A stretch of DNA of 64,000 nucleotides from Pseudoxanthomonas sp. Root630 (GTDB lineage: Bacteria; Pseudomonadota; Gammaproteobacteria; Xanthomonadales; Xanthomonadaceae). The notes below the pieces were generated by a model, which ran no database searches, was not told where the DNA came from, and saw nothing but the letters and a program-made list of their open reading frames with translations. This document shows positions 51,126 through 60,160 of the stretch, in pieces. The position numbers and the translations under genes are program-made. The stretch is from assembly GCF_001427585.1 (NCBI RefSeq), contig NZ_LMGY01000016.1:247286-311285 (forward strand), written 5' to 3'. The stretch's first letter is position 1; each line of letters opens with the position of its first letter.

Positions 51126-51891
51126 GTCGCACCTCGATGCCCTGCCCTGCCAATGCCCGCTTCAACGCCGGAATCGCGATGTGCCCGCTGTGGAAGACAC
51201 TTGCGGCCAACGCGCCGTCCACGTCCGCCTGTTGGAAGACATCGGCGAAATGATCCACCTCACCCGCGCCCCCCGAGGCGACGAGCGGCACCTCGCAGAT
51301 CGCACGGACCGCCTGCAGCTGCGCAAGATCGTAACCCCGCCGCACGCCGTCCTGGTCCATGCAGTTCAACACGATCTCACCGGCGCCCAGACGCTGGGCC
51401 TGCACCACCCAATCCAGCGTGCGCAAGCCGGCGCCCTGCATCTTCGACGGATCGCCGGTGTAGCGACGCACGCGCCATTCGCCGTCGGCTTCCAGGATGG
51501 AATCCACGCCGACCACGACGCACTGCACGCCGAACGCCTGCGCCAGTTCGCCGATCAGCGCCGGTCGTTCGAGCGCCGGTGTGTTGACCGACACCTTGTC
51601 GGCCCCGCTGTACAGCACGCGCCGCGCCGTTTCCACATCGCGGATGCCGCCGGCCACGCAGAACGGGATGTCCAGCAGACGCGACACGCGTTCGATCCAG
51701 GCGTAGTCCACAGACCGGCCTTCGGGACTGGCGCTGATGTCGTAGAAGACCAGCTCGTCGGCGCCTTCGTCGCGATAGCGCAACGCCAGTTCGGCGATGT
51801 CGCCCATGTCGACGTGGTCGCGGAACTTCACGCCCTTGACCACGCGACCTTCGCGCACGTCCAGGCAGGGAATGATGCGCCGGCTCAGCAT
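51115..51891 (-). CDS. hisF: Imidazole glycerol phosphate synthase subunit HisF
   Basis: A 258-aa beta/alpha-barrel cyclase. It begins [20 protein letters not shown] and shows the catalytic aspartates in CLD (D11) and [12 protein letters not shown] (D130 region), with phosphate loops GGIRDVETA and [10 protein letters not shown]. With HisH it makes IGP and AICAR. It overlaps hisA by 7 bp. Confidence 0.96.
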   Translation of the reverse strand: MLSRRIIPCLDVREGRVVKGVKFRDHVDMGDIAELALRYRDEGADELVFYDISASPEGRSVDYAWIERVSRLLDIPFCVAGGIRDVETARRVLYSGADKVSVNTPALERPALIGELAQAFGVQCVVVGVDSILEADGEWRVRRYTGDPSKMQGAGLRTLDWVVQAQRLGAGEIVLNCMDQDGVRRGYDLAQLQAVRAICEVPLVASGGAGEVDHFADVFQQADVDGALAASVFHSGHIAIPALKRALAGQGIEVRRGD

Positions 51892-52622
51892 GCGAGCGCT
51901 TCCGGCAGCGCGAAGCGCCCTTCAAGCAACGCGCGGCCGAGCACGATGCCCGCGCAGCCGGCCTCGCGTGCCCCGCTGATGTCCGCGACGGCGCTCACGC
52001 CACCGGAGGCCTGTACGGCCAGTGCAGGCACGACGCGCCGCAGGTGCGCATACAGGTCCAGATTGGGACCGGTCAGCATGCCGTCGCGGGCGATGTCGGT
52101 GCACAGCAGATGGCGCAGGCCGGCGTCGGCATAGCGGGTGGCGAGCGCATCCAGTGTTTCGGCGGCGGTTTCCGTCCAGCCATGCACGGGAAGACGCCAG
52201 ACGCCGCGCTCGTCGCGCCGCGTATCCAGCGCCACGGTGATGCGCTCGCTGCCGAACTCGGCGAGCCATGCCAGCACAGTGTCAGGCGCACGAACGGCCA
52301 GCGAACCGATCACCACGCGCTGCGCTCCGGCGTCGAGCAACTTCGCCACGTCGTCGCGCTCTCGCACGCCGCCGCCCGTCTGCACGCGGAGCGACGTCGT
52401 GCGCGCGATCTCCTGCAGCAGCGGCTCCAGCGTGTATCCGCCCGCGCGCGCCGCGTCCAGATCGACGAGATGCAGCCAATCGGCACCTTGCGCCGCGTAA
52501 CGGGCAGCCACATCCAATGGCGTGCCGTCGTAACGGGTTTCACGCGCGTAGTCGCCCTGCGCGAGGCGCACCACGCGACCGTCGCGGACGTCGATGGCGG
52601 GGTAAACGGTGAAACCGGTCAT
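51885..52622 (-). CDS. hisA: ProFAR isomerase HisA
   Basis: A 245-aa beta/alpha-barrel isomerase. [19 protein letters not shown] carries the N-terminal catalytic aspartate and [14 protein letters not shown] the second. [12 protein letters not shown] and [11 protein letters not shown] are the phosphate-binding loops. It overlaps hisH (4 bp) and hisF. The start at 52622 was chosen because [11 protein letters not shown] is the normal beginning; the frame runs on into hisH. Confidence 0.95.
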   Translation of the reverse strand: MTGFTVYPAIDVRDGRVVRLAQGDYARETRYDGTPLDVAARYAAQGADWLHLVDLDAARAGGYTLEPLLQEIARTTSLRVQTGGGVRERDDVAKLLDAGAQRVVIGSLAVRAPDTVLAWLAEFGSERITVALDTRRDERGVWRLPVHGWTETAAETLDALATRYADAGLRHLLCTDIARDGMLTGPNLDLYAHLRRVVPALAVQASGGVSAVADISGAREAGCAGIVLGRALLEGRFALPEALAC

Positions 52623-53218
52623 TGCAATCCATACTCGATGAAGTTCTTGAGCAGCCTCGCGCCGACGCCGGCCGACCGTTCGGGATGGAACTGGGCGCCG
52701 GCGACCTGGCCGCGCTGCACGACCGCCGCGAAGCGCTGCCCGTGCTCGCTGCTGTACAGGCAATCGTCGTCGACCGGAGCCGCATAGCTATGGACGAAGT
52801 ACGCGTGGTCGCCGTCCCCGATGCCTTCCACCAGCGAGCTGTCGCGGCGCCGTTGCAGCGTGTTCCAGCCCATGTGCGGCACACGGATGCCGGGCAGTAC
52901 CGGCAGCTTGCGGACACGGCCCGGCAACAGGCCCAGGCATGGCGTGTCGTCTTCTTCAGAATGCGCGAACAACAGCTGCACGCCGACGCAGACCCCGAGC
53001 AACGGGCGCTCCAGCGTGCGCAGCGTGTCGACCAGGTCCAGCTCGCGCAGGCGCGCCATGCAGATCGCCGCCGCTCCCACGCCCGGCAGGATGACCCGGT
53101 CTGCGGCGCGGATCGCCGCGGCGTCGCCGGTCAGCTCTGCCTCGACGCCCAGCCGCTGCAAGGCATAACGCACCGAGCCGATGTTGGAGCCGCCGGCATC
53201 GACGAGTACGACGCGCAT
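52619..53218 (-). CDS. hisH: Imidazole glycerol phosphate synthase subunit HisH
   Basis: A 199-aa class I glutaminase. [14 protein letters not shown] at the N-terminus, the nucleophile cysteine in [12 protein letters not shown] and the His/Glu pair in [12 protein letters not shown] form the catalytic triad. The nucleophile loop GVCVG differs slightly from the common GICLG. It feeds ammonia to HisF. TGATG overlap with hisB. Confidence 0.95.
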   Translation of the reverse strand: MRVVLVDAGGSNIGSVRYALQRLGVEAELTGDAAAIRAADRVILPGVGAAAICMARLRELDLVDTLRTLERPLLGVCVGVQLLFAHSEEDDTPCLGLLPGRVRKLPVLPGIRVPHMGWNTLQRRRDSSLVEGIGDGDHAYFVHSYAAPVDDDCLYSSEHGQRFAAVVQRGQVAGAQFHPERSAGVGARLLKNFIEYGLQ

Positions 53219-54291
53219 CAGAGCGCACCCTTGGTCGATGGCAGCTCCGCGCCTTCGCGCTTGATGGCCTGGCGCAACGCGCGCGCCAGTGCCTTGAAGC
53301 TGGCTTCGACCTTGTGGTGGTCGTTCTCGCCCTGCACCTTCAAGTTGAGGTTCAGGCCGGACGCATCGCACAGCGAGCGGAAGAAGTGCGGCACGAGTTC
53401 GGTCGGCAGGTCGCCGACCCGCTCGCGCCGGAACTCGCCGTCGAAGACGAAGTAGGGTCGGCCACTGAAATCCAGTGCGGCACTGGCCAGCGTCTCGTCC
53501 ATCGGCAAGGTGAAGCCGTAGCGGCCGATGCCCCGCTTGTCGCCCAGTGCTTCCTTCAGCGCCTGGCCCAGCGCCAGGCCGGTGTCTTCGACGGTGTGGT
53601 GCTCGTCGATGTGCAGGTCGCCGTCGGCGCGCACGTCGAGGGCAAAGCCGCCATGCTTGCCGATCTGCTCCAGCATGTGGTCGAAGAACGGCAGGCCGGT
53701 CTTCGCCACCGGCTCGGCGACGCGATCCAGGTCGACCTCGACGCGGATCTTCGTTTCCTTGGTGTTGCGCTGGACGACGGCGCGGCGCGGCGCATCGGCC
53801 AGTGCGTGGGCGATGCCGGCCCAATCCCAGTCGCCACCGAATTGCACGGTCTTCAACTGGAATGCGCGGATCTTCAGATTATCGGCGAACTGGTTGTCGG
53901 TCGGCCGGTCGCCCACCATCGCCGAGCGCGACCAGTCGATGCTGCGGTCCTGCAGGTAGGGGATGACCAGACCGATGCCGGGCTTGCGCGTGGGCTTGTT
54001 CTCATGCGGCCAGCTTTCGTCGATCAGCACGTCGCGAAACGCGATCCCCTGGCTTTCGAGGACCTGCATCATCAGATTGTGCGGACCGTCGAACGCGGCA
54101 CGCGGGTACTGGTCCGAACCCAGGCCGTCCTGGTTGCTGACCATCACGAACTGGTAGCCCGCATCGCGCAGCTTCAGCAGCGCGGGGATGACGCCTGCGA
54201 CGAAGCGCAGCTTCTCGTAGGCATCGATCTGGAAGTCTTCCGGCTCCTCGATCAGAGTGCCGTCACGGTCGATGAAAAGGATGGGCGTCAT
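53218..54291 (-). CDS. hisB: Bifunctional HisB (HolPase and IGP dehydratase)
   Basis: A 357-aa fusion. The N-terminal HAD histidinol-phosphatase (1-165) has [12 protein letters not shown] (D8, D10), VSNQDGLG and [10 protein letters not shown]. The C-terminal IGP dehydratase (about 168-357) has the metal motifs [29 protein letters not shown] and [13 protein letters not shown]. The fused form is usual in gammaproteobacteria. It overlaps hisC by 4 bp. Confidence 0.96.
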   Translation of the reverse strand: MTPILFIDRDGTLIEEPEDFQIDAYEKLRFVAGVIPALLKLRDAGYQFVMVSNQDGLGSDQYPRAAFDGPHNLMMQVLESQGIAFRDVLIDESWPHENKPTRKPGIGLVIPYLQDRSIDWSRSAMVGDRPTDNQFADNLKIRAFQLKTVQFGGDWDWAGIAHALADAPRRAVVQRNTKETKIRVEVDLDRVAEPVAKTGLPFFDHMLEQIGKHGGFALDVRADGDLHIDEHHTVEDTGLALGQALKEALGDKRGIGRYGFTLPMDETLASAALDFSGRPYFVFDGEFRRERVGDLPTELVPHFFRSLCDASGLNLNLKVQGENDHHKVEASFKALARALRQAIKREGAELPSTKGAL

Positions 54292-55370
54292 GCCGCCTGC
54301 TCCCGGGCGTTGAGGGCCGCGATCACACGGTCGTTCTGGGCCGGCGAGCCGATGGTGATGCGCAGGGCGTCACCCAGCTGCGGTGCCGCCCGCTGATCGC
54401 GGACCACCACCCCGGTGGACAACAGCGCCCGGAATGCGCGCTCGGCGTCATCGAAACGCGCCAGCAGATAGTTGCCCTGCGACGGATAGACGCGACGCAC
54501 GCCCGGCGACCGCGCCAACGCCTCATGCAGGCGACTGCGCTCACTGCGCACCAGCGCGATCCGTTCGCGCGTCTGCGCCAGCGCCGCGTCGGACAGTCCC
54601 GCCAACGCCAGGTCGGCACAGGGCGTGGGCACCGGATAGGGGGCCTGGCAGCGTTGCAGGACGGCGATCAGTGCTTCGTCGCCGATCACCACGCCGATGC
54701 GCGCGGCGGCCAGTGCGTGCGCCTTGGACAGCGTCCGCAGCACGGCGATGTTCGATTGCGTGGCCAGCAGCGTTGTCGCCGACGGGCCATCGGCGAACTC
54801 GCCGTAGGCCTCGTCCACCACCACCAGCGCCTTGCCTTCCAGCGCACGGGCGAGCGCGGCGATGCCGTCGAGCGGAATGGAAGCGCCCGCGGGATTGGAA
54901 GGCGAACACAGGAAGACCAGCTTGGCACGCTGCGCCAGCGCGGCGCCGCGGATCGCGTCCAGATCGGCAGTGAAACCGGCAGCATCGTCCACGAGCGGCA
55001 CGTCGACGAGCGGCGCGCCCTGCAGGCGCGCGCAGACCGCGTACATGCCGAACACAGGCGGGGTAACCACGACCGCGTCCTGTCCCGGGACGCACAACGC
55101 GCGCACGAGCAGGTCGATGGCTTCGTCACTGCCACGACCGACCAGCAGCGCTTCAGGCGCGACGCCGTAAAGCCCGGCGAGGCGCGCACGCAAGGCCGGC
55201 GGTTGCGGATCGGGATACCGGCGACTGCGCCCTTCCCCGTCGGCGGGATTAGACCAGGCCGATTCGTTCGCGTTGAGCCACACGTCGCCGCGCAGCGCTT
55301 CGCTGCGCGCCGACTTGTAGCCGGCGAAGTCGCGCAGGTCCGGGCGCACCAATGAGAGCAACGCGCTCAT
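54288..55370 (-). CDS. hisC: Histidinol-phosphate aminotransferase
   Basis: A 360-aa PLP aminotransferase of fold type [54 protein letters not shown] and the PLP lysine in [16 protein letters not shown] are all seen. It transaminates imidazole acetol phosphate. The start [12 protein letters not shown] at 55370 overlaps the hisD stop (ATGA type); the longer frame is an extension into hisD. Confidence 0.95.
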   Translation of the reverse strand: MSALLSLVRPDLRDFAGYKSARSEALRGDVWLNANESAWSNPADGEGRSRRYPDPQPPALRARLAGLYGVAPEALLVGRGSDEAIDLLVRALCVPGQDAVVVTPPVFGMYAVCARLQGAPLVDVPLVDDAAGFTADLDAIRGAALAQRAKLVFLCSPSNPAGASIPLDGIAALARALEGKALVVVDEAYGEFADGPSATTLLATQSNIAVLRTLSKAHALAAARIGVVIGDEALIAVLQRCQAPYPVPTPCADLALAGLSDAALAQTRERIALVRSERSRLHEALARSPGVRRVYPSQGNYLLARFDDAERAFRALLSTGVVVRDQRAAPQLGDALRITIGSPAQNDRVIAALNAREQAA

Positions 55371-56680
55371 GCGGCCACCCTGCCCAATCGCAGCGCAACG
55401 GCATTGGCGTGCGCATCCAGGCCTTCCGCCCGCGCCAGCGTCAGCGCACAGGCACCGATGGCGCCGATGCCGGCACGGCTCGCCGACTGCACGCTGACGA
55501 AGTTCTGGAAGCTCGCCACGCTGACGCCGCTGTAGGCCCGTGCGGCACCTGCCGTCGGCAACACGTGGTTGGTGCCGCTGCAATAGTCGCCCAACGCTTC
55601 CGGCGTGTAGTCGCCGAGGAACACCGAGCCCGCCGCTTCAACGCGCTCGAGCCACGCACGCGGCTCGCGCAGCGCCAGGATCAGGTGCTCCGGTGCGTAG
55701 CGGTTGCTGATGGCGAAGGCGTCGTCCAGCGTCGCGACCCGGATCAGCCGAGATGCCGACAGTGCCTGCCGTGCGATGTCGGCGCGATCCAGGGCTGCGA
55801 GCTGCGTCGCAAGCTCGTCCTGCACGCGCGCGATCAATGCATCGTCGTCGCTCAGCAACAACACCTGCGAATCCGGGCCGTGCTCGGCCTGCGACAGCAG
55901 GTCCGCCGCGACGAAGGCGGCATCGGCGCCGGCATCGGCGATCACCACTACCTCGGACGGTCCGGCCGGCATGTCGATGGCAGCGGCGCCGCTTTGCGCC
56001 ACCTGCTGCTTGGCTTCGGTGACGTAGCTGTTGCCGGGCCCGTACAGCTTGTCGCACGCCGGCACGCTCTCGGTGCCGAACGCCATCGCGGCGATCGCCT
56101 GCGCGCCGCCCAGCTTGAATACGCGCCGTACGCCGGTCAGTTGCGCGGCGACCAGCACTGCGGGGTCGGCGGTACCGTCCTTGCGCGGCGGCGTGCACAG
56201 CACGACCTCGCGGCAGCCCGCCAGCCGCGCCGGCACGCCCAGCATCAGCGCCGTGGACGGTAGCGGCGCCGTGCCTGCGGGCACGTACAGGCCGACGCGC
56301 GGGATCGGCCGGATGACGCGTTCGCAGACCACGCCCGGTGCGGTTTCCACCGCATACGGCTGCGCCATGCCGGCCTTGTGGAACGCCTCGATACGCTGGG
56401 CCGCATCCAGCATCGCCTCGCGCAGTTCCGTGGACACCGCGGTGTGCGCGGCGGCGAATTCCTCGTCGCTGACGGCAAAGCTGGCCAGTTCCACCCCGTC
56501 GAAACGGGCAGTCACGTCGCGCAGCGCCGCGTCGCCGCGCGTACGCACATCGGCCAGCAGGCCGGCGACCGCATCGCGCGTGCGCTGCGCCACGGTCTGC
56601 ACCGGACGTGCGAGCAATGCCTCGCGTGCGGCTTCGTCGAGCGCGGTCCAGTCGTAACGGGGAGCGGGCGACGCGCTCAT
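55367..56680 (-). CDS. hisD: Histidinol dehydrogenase
   Basis: A 437-aa zinc enzyme for the last two steps of histidine synthesis. [62 protein letters not shown] and the catalytic pair in RYAPEHLIL are family motifs, as is [12 protein letters not shown]. It overlaps hisG and hisC by 4 bp each. Confidence 0.96.
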   Translation of the reverse strand: MSASPAPRYDWTALDEAAREALLARPVQTVAQRTRDAVAGLLADVRTRGDAALRDVTARFDGVELASFAVSDEEFAAAHTAVSTELREAMLDAAQRIEAFHKAGMAQPYAVETAPGVVCERVIRPIPRVGLYVPAGTAPLPSTALMLGVPARLAGCREVVLCTPPRKDGTADPAVLVAAQLTGVRRVFKLGGAQAIAAMAFGTESVPACDKLYGPGNSYVTEAKQQVAQSGAAAIDMPAGPSEVVVIADAGADAAFVAADLLSQAEHGPDSQVLLLSDDDALIARVQDELATQLAALDRADIARQALSASRLIRVATLDDAFAISNRYAPEHLILALREPRAWLERVEAAGSVFLGDYTPEALGDYCSGTNHVLPTAGAARAYSGVSVASFQNFVSVQSASRAGIGAIGACALTLARAEGLDAHANAVALRLGRVAA

Positions 56681-57591
56681 GCCAGCGACCTCTCGACCGA
56701 CAGCACCATCAGCCCCTGCGCACCAGCCCGCTGCAATTCTTCCAGCCGCTGCCAGGTGACCGCGCCATGGCACATCGCCTGCAGCGACACCGGACCTTCG
56801 TCGTTGCCCGGCAGCGCGACCACGCCATCGCTGTCCGTCAGCAGGCGCGCCAGCGCCGGCACGATGTCGCGTTCGGCACGGAACATCAGCAGTTTGCTGT
56901 CCTTGAGTTTCAGTACGCCATCCAGGCGGCGGAGCAGCATGTCGGCCAGACCGGCGCGTGCGTCATCGAAGGAGCGCGCAGGACCGGCCAGGACGGCCTC
57001 GCTGTCCAGCAGCGTTTCCACCGGTTTGAGCTGATTCGCGGCCAGCGTGGCACCGCTGGACACCAGGTCGCAGATCAGGTCCGCGGTACCCAGCTTCGGG
57101 GCGATCTCCACCGAACCGGACAGCTCGACCACCGCGGCATCGATGCCCCGCGCCTGCAGCCACTGGCGCAGGACGGACGGGTAACTCGTGGCGATGCGCA
57201 GGCCTTGCAGTTGTCCGGGGCCGGTCCATTCCCAGCTGTCGGGAATCGCCAGCATCAGGCGGCAGCTGCCGAATCCCAGAGGACGCAGTTCTCGGTAGGC
57301 CTGCGGCAAACCGATCAAGGCACGCTCGCCGGCCTGTTCGTCCAGTTCGTTGCGGCCGACGATGCCGAAATCGCAGACGCCGTCGGCAATCAGGCCCGGG
57401 ATGTCGTCGTCGCGCACCAGCAACAGGTCGACCGGCAGCGATTCGCCATAGCAGAACAGCTTGTCGCGGCTTTCTCGCCAGCTCAGGCCACAGGCGGCCA
57501 ACAGGGTGCGCGCCGGCTCGGCGAGCCGCCCGCTCTTCTGTATGGCGATGCGCAGACGCTCGCGCGTCGCGGGGGTCAGGGAGGGACTCAT
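56677..57591 (-). CDS. hisG: ATP phosphoribosyltransferase (long form)
   Basis: A 304-aa HisG of the long, hexameric type with a C-terminal histidine-binding domain. [13 protein letters not shown] begins the catalytic part; [27 protein letters not shown] and the PRPP loop [20 protein letters not shown] (in 20 residues) follow. It commits PRPP and ATP to histidine and is feedback-inhibited. The ATG at 57591 was chosen as the normal [18 protein letters not shown] start. It lies 8 bp after the regulator gene. Confidence 0.95.
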   Translation of the reverse strand: MSPSLTPATRERLRIAIQKSGRLAEPARTLLAACGLSWRESRDKLFCYGESLPVDLLLVRDDDIPGLIADGVCDFGIVGRNELDEQAGERALIGLPQAYRELRPLGFGSCRLMLAIPDSWEWTGPGQLQGLRIATSYPSVLRQWLQARGIDAAVVELSGSVEIAPKLGTADLICDLVSSGATLAANQLKPVETLLDSEAVLAGPARSFDDARAGLADMLLRRLDGVLKLKDSKLLMFRAERDIVPALARLLTDSDGVVALPGNDEGPVSLQAMCHGAVTWQRLEELQRAGAQGLMVLSVERSLA

Positions 57592-57599
57592 CGGGATAC

Positions 57600-57926
57600 T
57601 CAGTGGGAAGCAGTGGCCGTCGCCGCCTGCTGGCGGTGGACGGCGGCGGCATAACCGCCTGCGCCGCGCTCGAGGGTGCGAGCGACGCGGCCAATCGTGG
57701 TGACACTGACCTGGGTGAGGTCGTGGATTTCCCGGTACGGGACACCCTTCAGCAGCAGGGGCACCACGCGCCAACGGTCGGCCATGGCCTCCAGCTCGGC
57801 GGGGGTACACAGGTCTTCCAGGAACGCGCGCATCTCGCCCGCCTCCGCCAACGCGGTCAGGGCCTCGGAAAGGGCCTGCAGCGGCGCGTTGTCGGCGACT
57901 TCTTCCTGGGTGGGGCGGCGTTTCAT
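57600..57926 (-). CDS. TrpR-superfamily regulator of the his operon (YerC/HisR-like)
   Basis: A 108-aa all-helical DNA-binding protein of the YerC/YecD group in the TrpR superfamily. [20 protein letters not shown], then [20 protein letters not shown] and [20 protein letters not shown] are the core helices and HTH. It is the first gene of the his operon, with hisG 8 bp downstream. In xanthomonads a TrpR-family HisR is predicted to control his genes, and the 10-6-10 palindrome just upstream supports autoregulation with histidine as likely corepressor. The start [12 protein letters not shown] at 57926 is preferred over an ATG 12 bp upstream. Confidence 0.88.
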   Translation of the reverse strand: MKRRPTQEEVADNAPLQALSEALTALAEAGEMRAFLEDLCTPAELEAMADRWRVVPLLLKGVPYREIHDLTQVSVTTIGRVARTLERGAGGYAAAVHRQQAATATASH

Positions 57927-57943
57927 GGGCGGGATCAACGCAC

Positions 57944-57969
57944 TAATGTATTAACGTGCTAATACATTA
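57944..57969. promoter_or_regulatory. 10-6-10 inverted repeat, likely HisR operator
   Basis: TAATGTATTA and TAATACATTA are perfect reverse complements separated by 6 bp, 17 bp upstream of the regulator ATG. Flanking CACTAAT and TTCACTAA extend the pattern. This AT-rich site in a GC-rich genome should hold the his promoter and its operator. Confidence 0.82.
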
Positions 57970-58084
57970 ATTCACTAAGGCGCGCTCCGTCAACCCGGGT
58001 CTTGTCTGGAATGGCGGCGTTTTTCCGTTACTTCCGGCATAGCCACACCAGGGGACCGACGATGGGCTGGAGCGGGCAAGGACG

Positions 58085-59992
58085 ATGAGTACACTGCCAA
58101 GGACGCCGGACCGCCGGCCCGGCGCCATCGCCGGAAGGCGGACAGGCCACCCGGGGGGGATGGGCATGCAGGGACGACCCACTGACGGAACACGCCATCG
58201 GCGCTGGCTGGCCTGGCTGTTCGTGCTGCTCCTCTGGCCCATGGCCGCCACGGCCTCCAGTCCGGCACGCATCGGCGCCGACGCCAGTTACGCCGCGCTC
58301 GCGCCCAACACGACCTACCTTCACGACGCCGGTGGCGCGGCGACGCTGGAAGAAGCCGACCGCCTGCTCGACACCGGCCGCTTCGCCCCGCTGCCGAACG
58401 GCGACGCCTCCTTCGGGTTCCAGACCGGCGCGTTCTGGTTCCATGTCGAGGTCACCAATGCGAACGCCCGCGAGCAGCGCTGGCTGCTCGTGCAGCAGTA
58501 CGCGCTGAGCGATCGGATCGATGTCTACGCGCGCTACCCCGACGGACGCACGGTGCACCACACCGGCGGCGACACTTTCCCGTTCGAGCATCGCAGCATC
58601 CGCTACCGGCACCCGAACTTCTGGCTGGACCTGCCCACCGGCCAGCCGGTGGACCTGCTGGTGCGGGTGCAGAGCCAGAGCTCGATGCAGGTGCCGCTGT
58701 TCCTGTACACGCCCGCCGCCTTCGCCGAACTCTCGCGCGACGGCCAGCTCGGCATCGGCATCTACTACGGCATCCTGGTCGCGCTGTTCTTCTACAACCT
58801 GGTGTTGTGGCTGGTGCTGCGCGATGGCAGCTACTTCTGGTACCTGTTCCACATCACCGCGTTCGGCCTGGTGCTGTTCACCCTCAATGGGCTGGGCTTC
58901 GAATACTTCTGGCCGCATTCCACCTGGCTCGCCGACAAATCGGTGCCGCTGTCGGTCTGCCTGGCGCAGATCGGCATGCAGCAGTTCTCGCGGACGTTCC
59001 TCGGGCTGCACACGCGATGGCGCCTGGGCGACCGCATCAGCAGGGGCATCATCGCGTTCTTCGTGCTGCTCGGCATCGCCGCCACGCAGCTGCCTTACCA
59101 CGTGGCCACGCCGATCGCGTCGGCGGCGGTATTCCCGAGCATCCTGTGGATCGCGGTGATCACGCTGGTGGTGGTGCGCAGTGGTTACCGCCCGGCGAAG
59201 GTGTTCCTGCTGGCCTGGGCGATGTTCCTGCTGGGCACCGGCATCTTCGTCGCACTGGCCTTCGGCCTGCTGCCCAAGACCTTCATGACCGAGTACGGCG
59301 TGCAGATCGGCTCGGCGCTGGAGATGCTGCTGCTGTCGGTGGCCCTGGGCTACCGCTACGCCGCGCTGCGCAACGAGAACGAGCGCATCGTGCGCGATGC
59401 GAAGAACCAGCTCGAGGAACAGGTCATCACCCGCACGGCCGAACTGCGGCAGGCGATGTCCGAACTGGAAAGCGCGCACCACAGGCTAAGCGAATCCAGC
59501 CGCCTCGACGGGCTGACCGATCTCTACAACCGCACGCACTTCCGCGAAGCGTTCGAGCACCTGCTGTCGCAGTCGCGCAACTCGCAGCGGCCGATCTCGC
59601 TGCTGATGATCGACCTGGACCACTTCAAGCGGATCAACGACTCCTACGGCCACCTGGTCGGCGACGACTGCCTGCGCTGCACGTCGAACACCCTGGCCGA
59701 GACGCTGCGCCCGCACGGCGCGTTGCTGGCGCGCTTCGGCGGCGAGGAGTTCATCGCCGCCCTGCCCGGCATGGGCCTGGGCGAAGCCAGCGTGGTGGCC
59801 GAGGAGCTGCGCCAGGCCCTGCGTGCGCAACCGTGCCGCAGCGGCGAACTGGAGATCGCGGTGTCCGCCAGCATCGGCGTGCACTGCGTGGACCTGGAAG
59901 CACGCGACAGCCTGGAGTCCGCGCTACAGGTCGCGGACCAGGCGCTCTACACCGCCAAGGCCGAGGGCCGCGACTGCGTGCGGACGTTGTGA
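58085..59992 (+). CDS. 7TM-DISM diguanylate cyclase
   Basis: A 635-aa membrane protein. After a signal sequence (WLAWLFVLLLWPMAATA) come a periplasmic 7TMR-DISMED2 sensing domain (about 60-195, with GAFWFHVEVTNANAREQRWL in one run), seven membrane helices (about 205-420), a short coiled coil (NQLEEQVITRTAELRQAMSE) and a GGDEF domain with GGEEF at 552-556. It should make c-di-GMP in response to a periplasmic ligand, perhaps a carbohydrate or other small molecule. Starts at 58160 or 58166 have a nearer G-run and leave a shorter n-region, so the first 25-27 residues are doubtful. Confidence 0.92.
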   Translation: MSTLPRTPDRRPGAIAGRRTGHPGGMGMQGRPTDGTRHRRWLAWLFVLLLWPMAATASSPARIGADASYAALAPNTTYLHDAGGAATLEEADRLLDTGRFAPLPNGDASFGFQTGAFWFHVEVTNANAREQRWLLVQQYALSDRIDVYARYPDGRTVHHTGGDTFPFEHRSIRYRHPNFWLDLPTGQPVDLLVRVQSQSSMQVPLFLYTPAAFAELSRDGQLGIGIYYGILVALFFYNLVLWLVLRDGSYFWYLFHITAFGLVLFTLNGLGFEYFWPHSTWLADKSVPLSVCLAQIGMQQFSRTFLGLHTRWRLGDRISRGIIAFFVLLGIAATQLPYHVATPIASAAVFPSILWIAVITLVVVRSGYRPAKVFLLAWAMFLLGTGIFVALAFGLLPKTFMTEYGVQIGSALEMLLLSVALGYRYAALRNENERIVRDAKNQLEEQVITRTAELRQAMSELESAHHRLSESSRLDGLTDLYNRTHFREAFEHLLSQSRNSQRPISLLMIDLDHFKRINDSYGHLVGDDCLRCTSNTLAETLRPHGALLARFGGEEFIAALPGMGLGEASVVAEELRQALRAQPCRSGELEIAVSASIGVHCVDLEARDSLESALQVADQALYTAKAEGRDCVRTL

Positions 59993-60008
59993 AGCGACAG
60001 GGTCTACT

Positions 60009-60150
60009 GCAGGAGCGAAGCAAGTCGCGACCGTGAATCGTAAGCGCACCGAACTTGTGTCAAACCATCGCCTCAACCACCGCACCGTCACTGGTTGCCT
60101 TGGCATCAGGGCAGGTTCGTTCGTCCGGTCGCGACTTGCGTCGCTCCTAC
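60009..60150. repeat. Inverted GTAG repeat pair, GTAGGAGCG family
   Basis: A left arm GCAGGAGCGAAGCAAGTCGC... at 60009-60032 and the inverted partner ending in TCGCTCCTAC at 60127-60150. It has the same design as 34806-34949 and separates the cyclase gene from the convergent ammonia-lyase gene. Confidence 0.85.
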
Positions 60151-60160
60151 AGCTTCTTCC

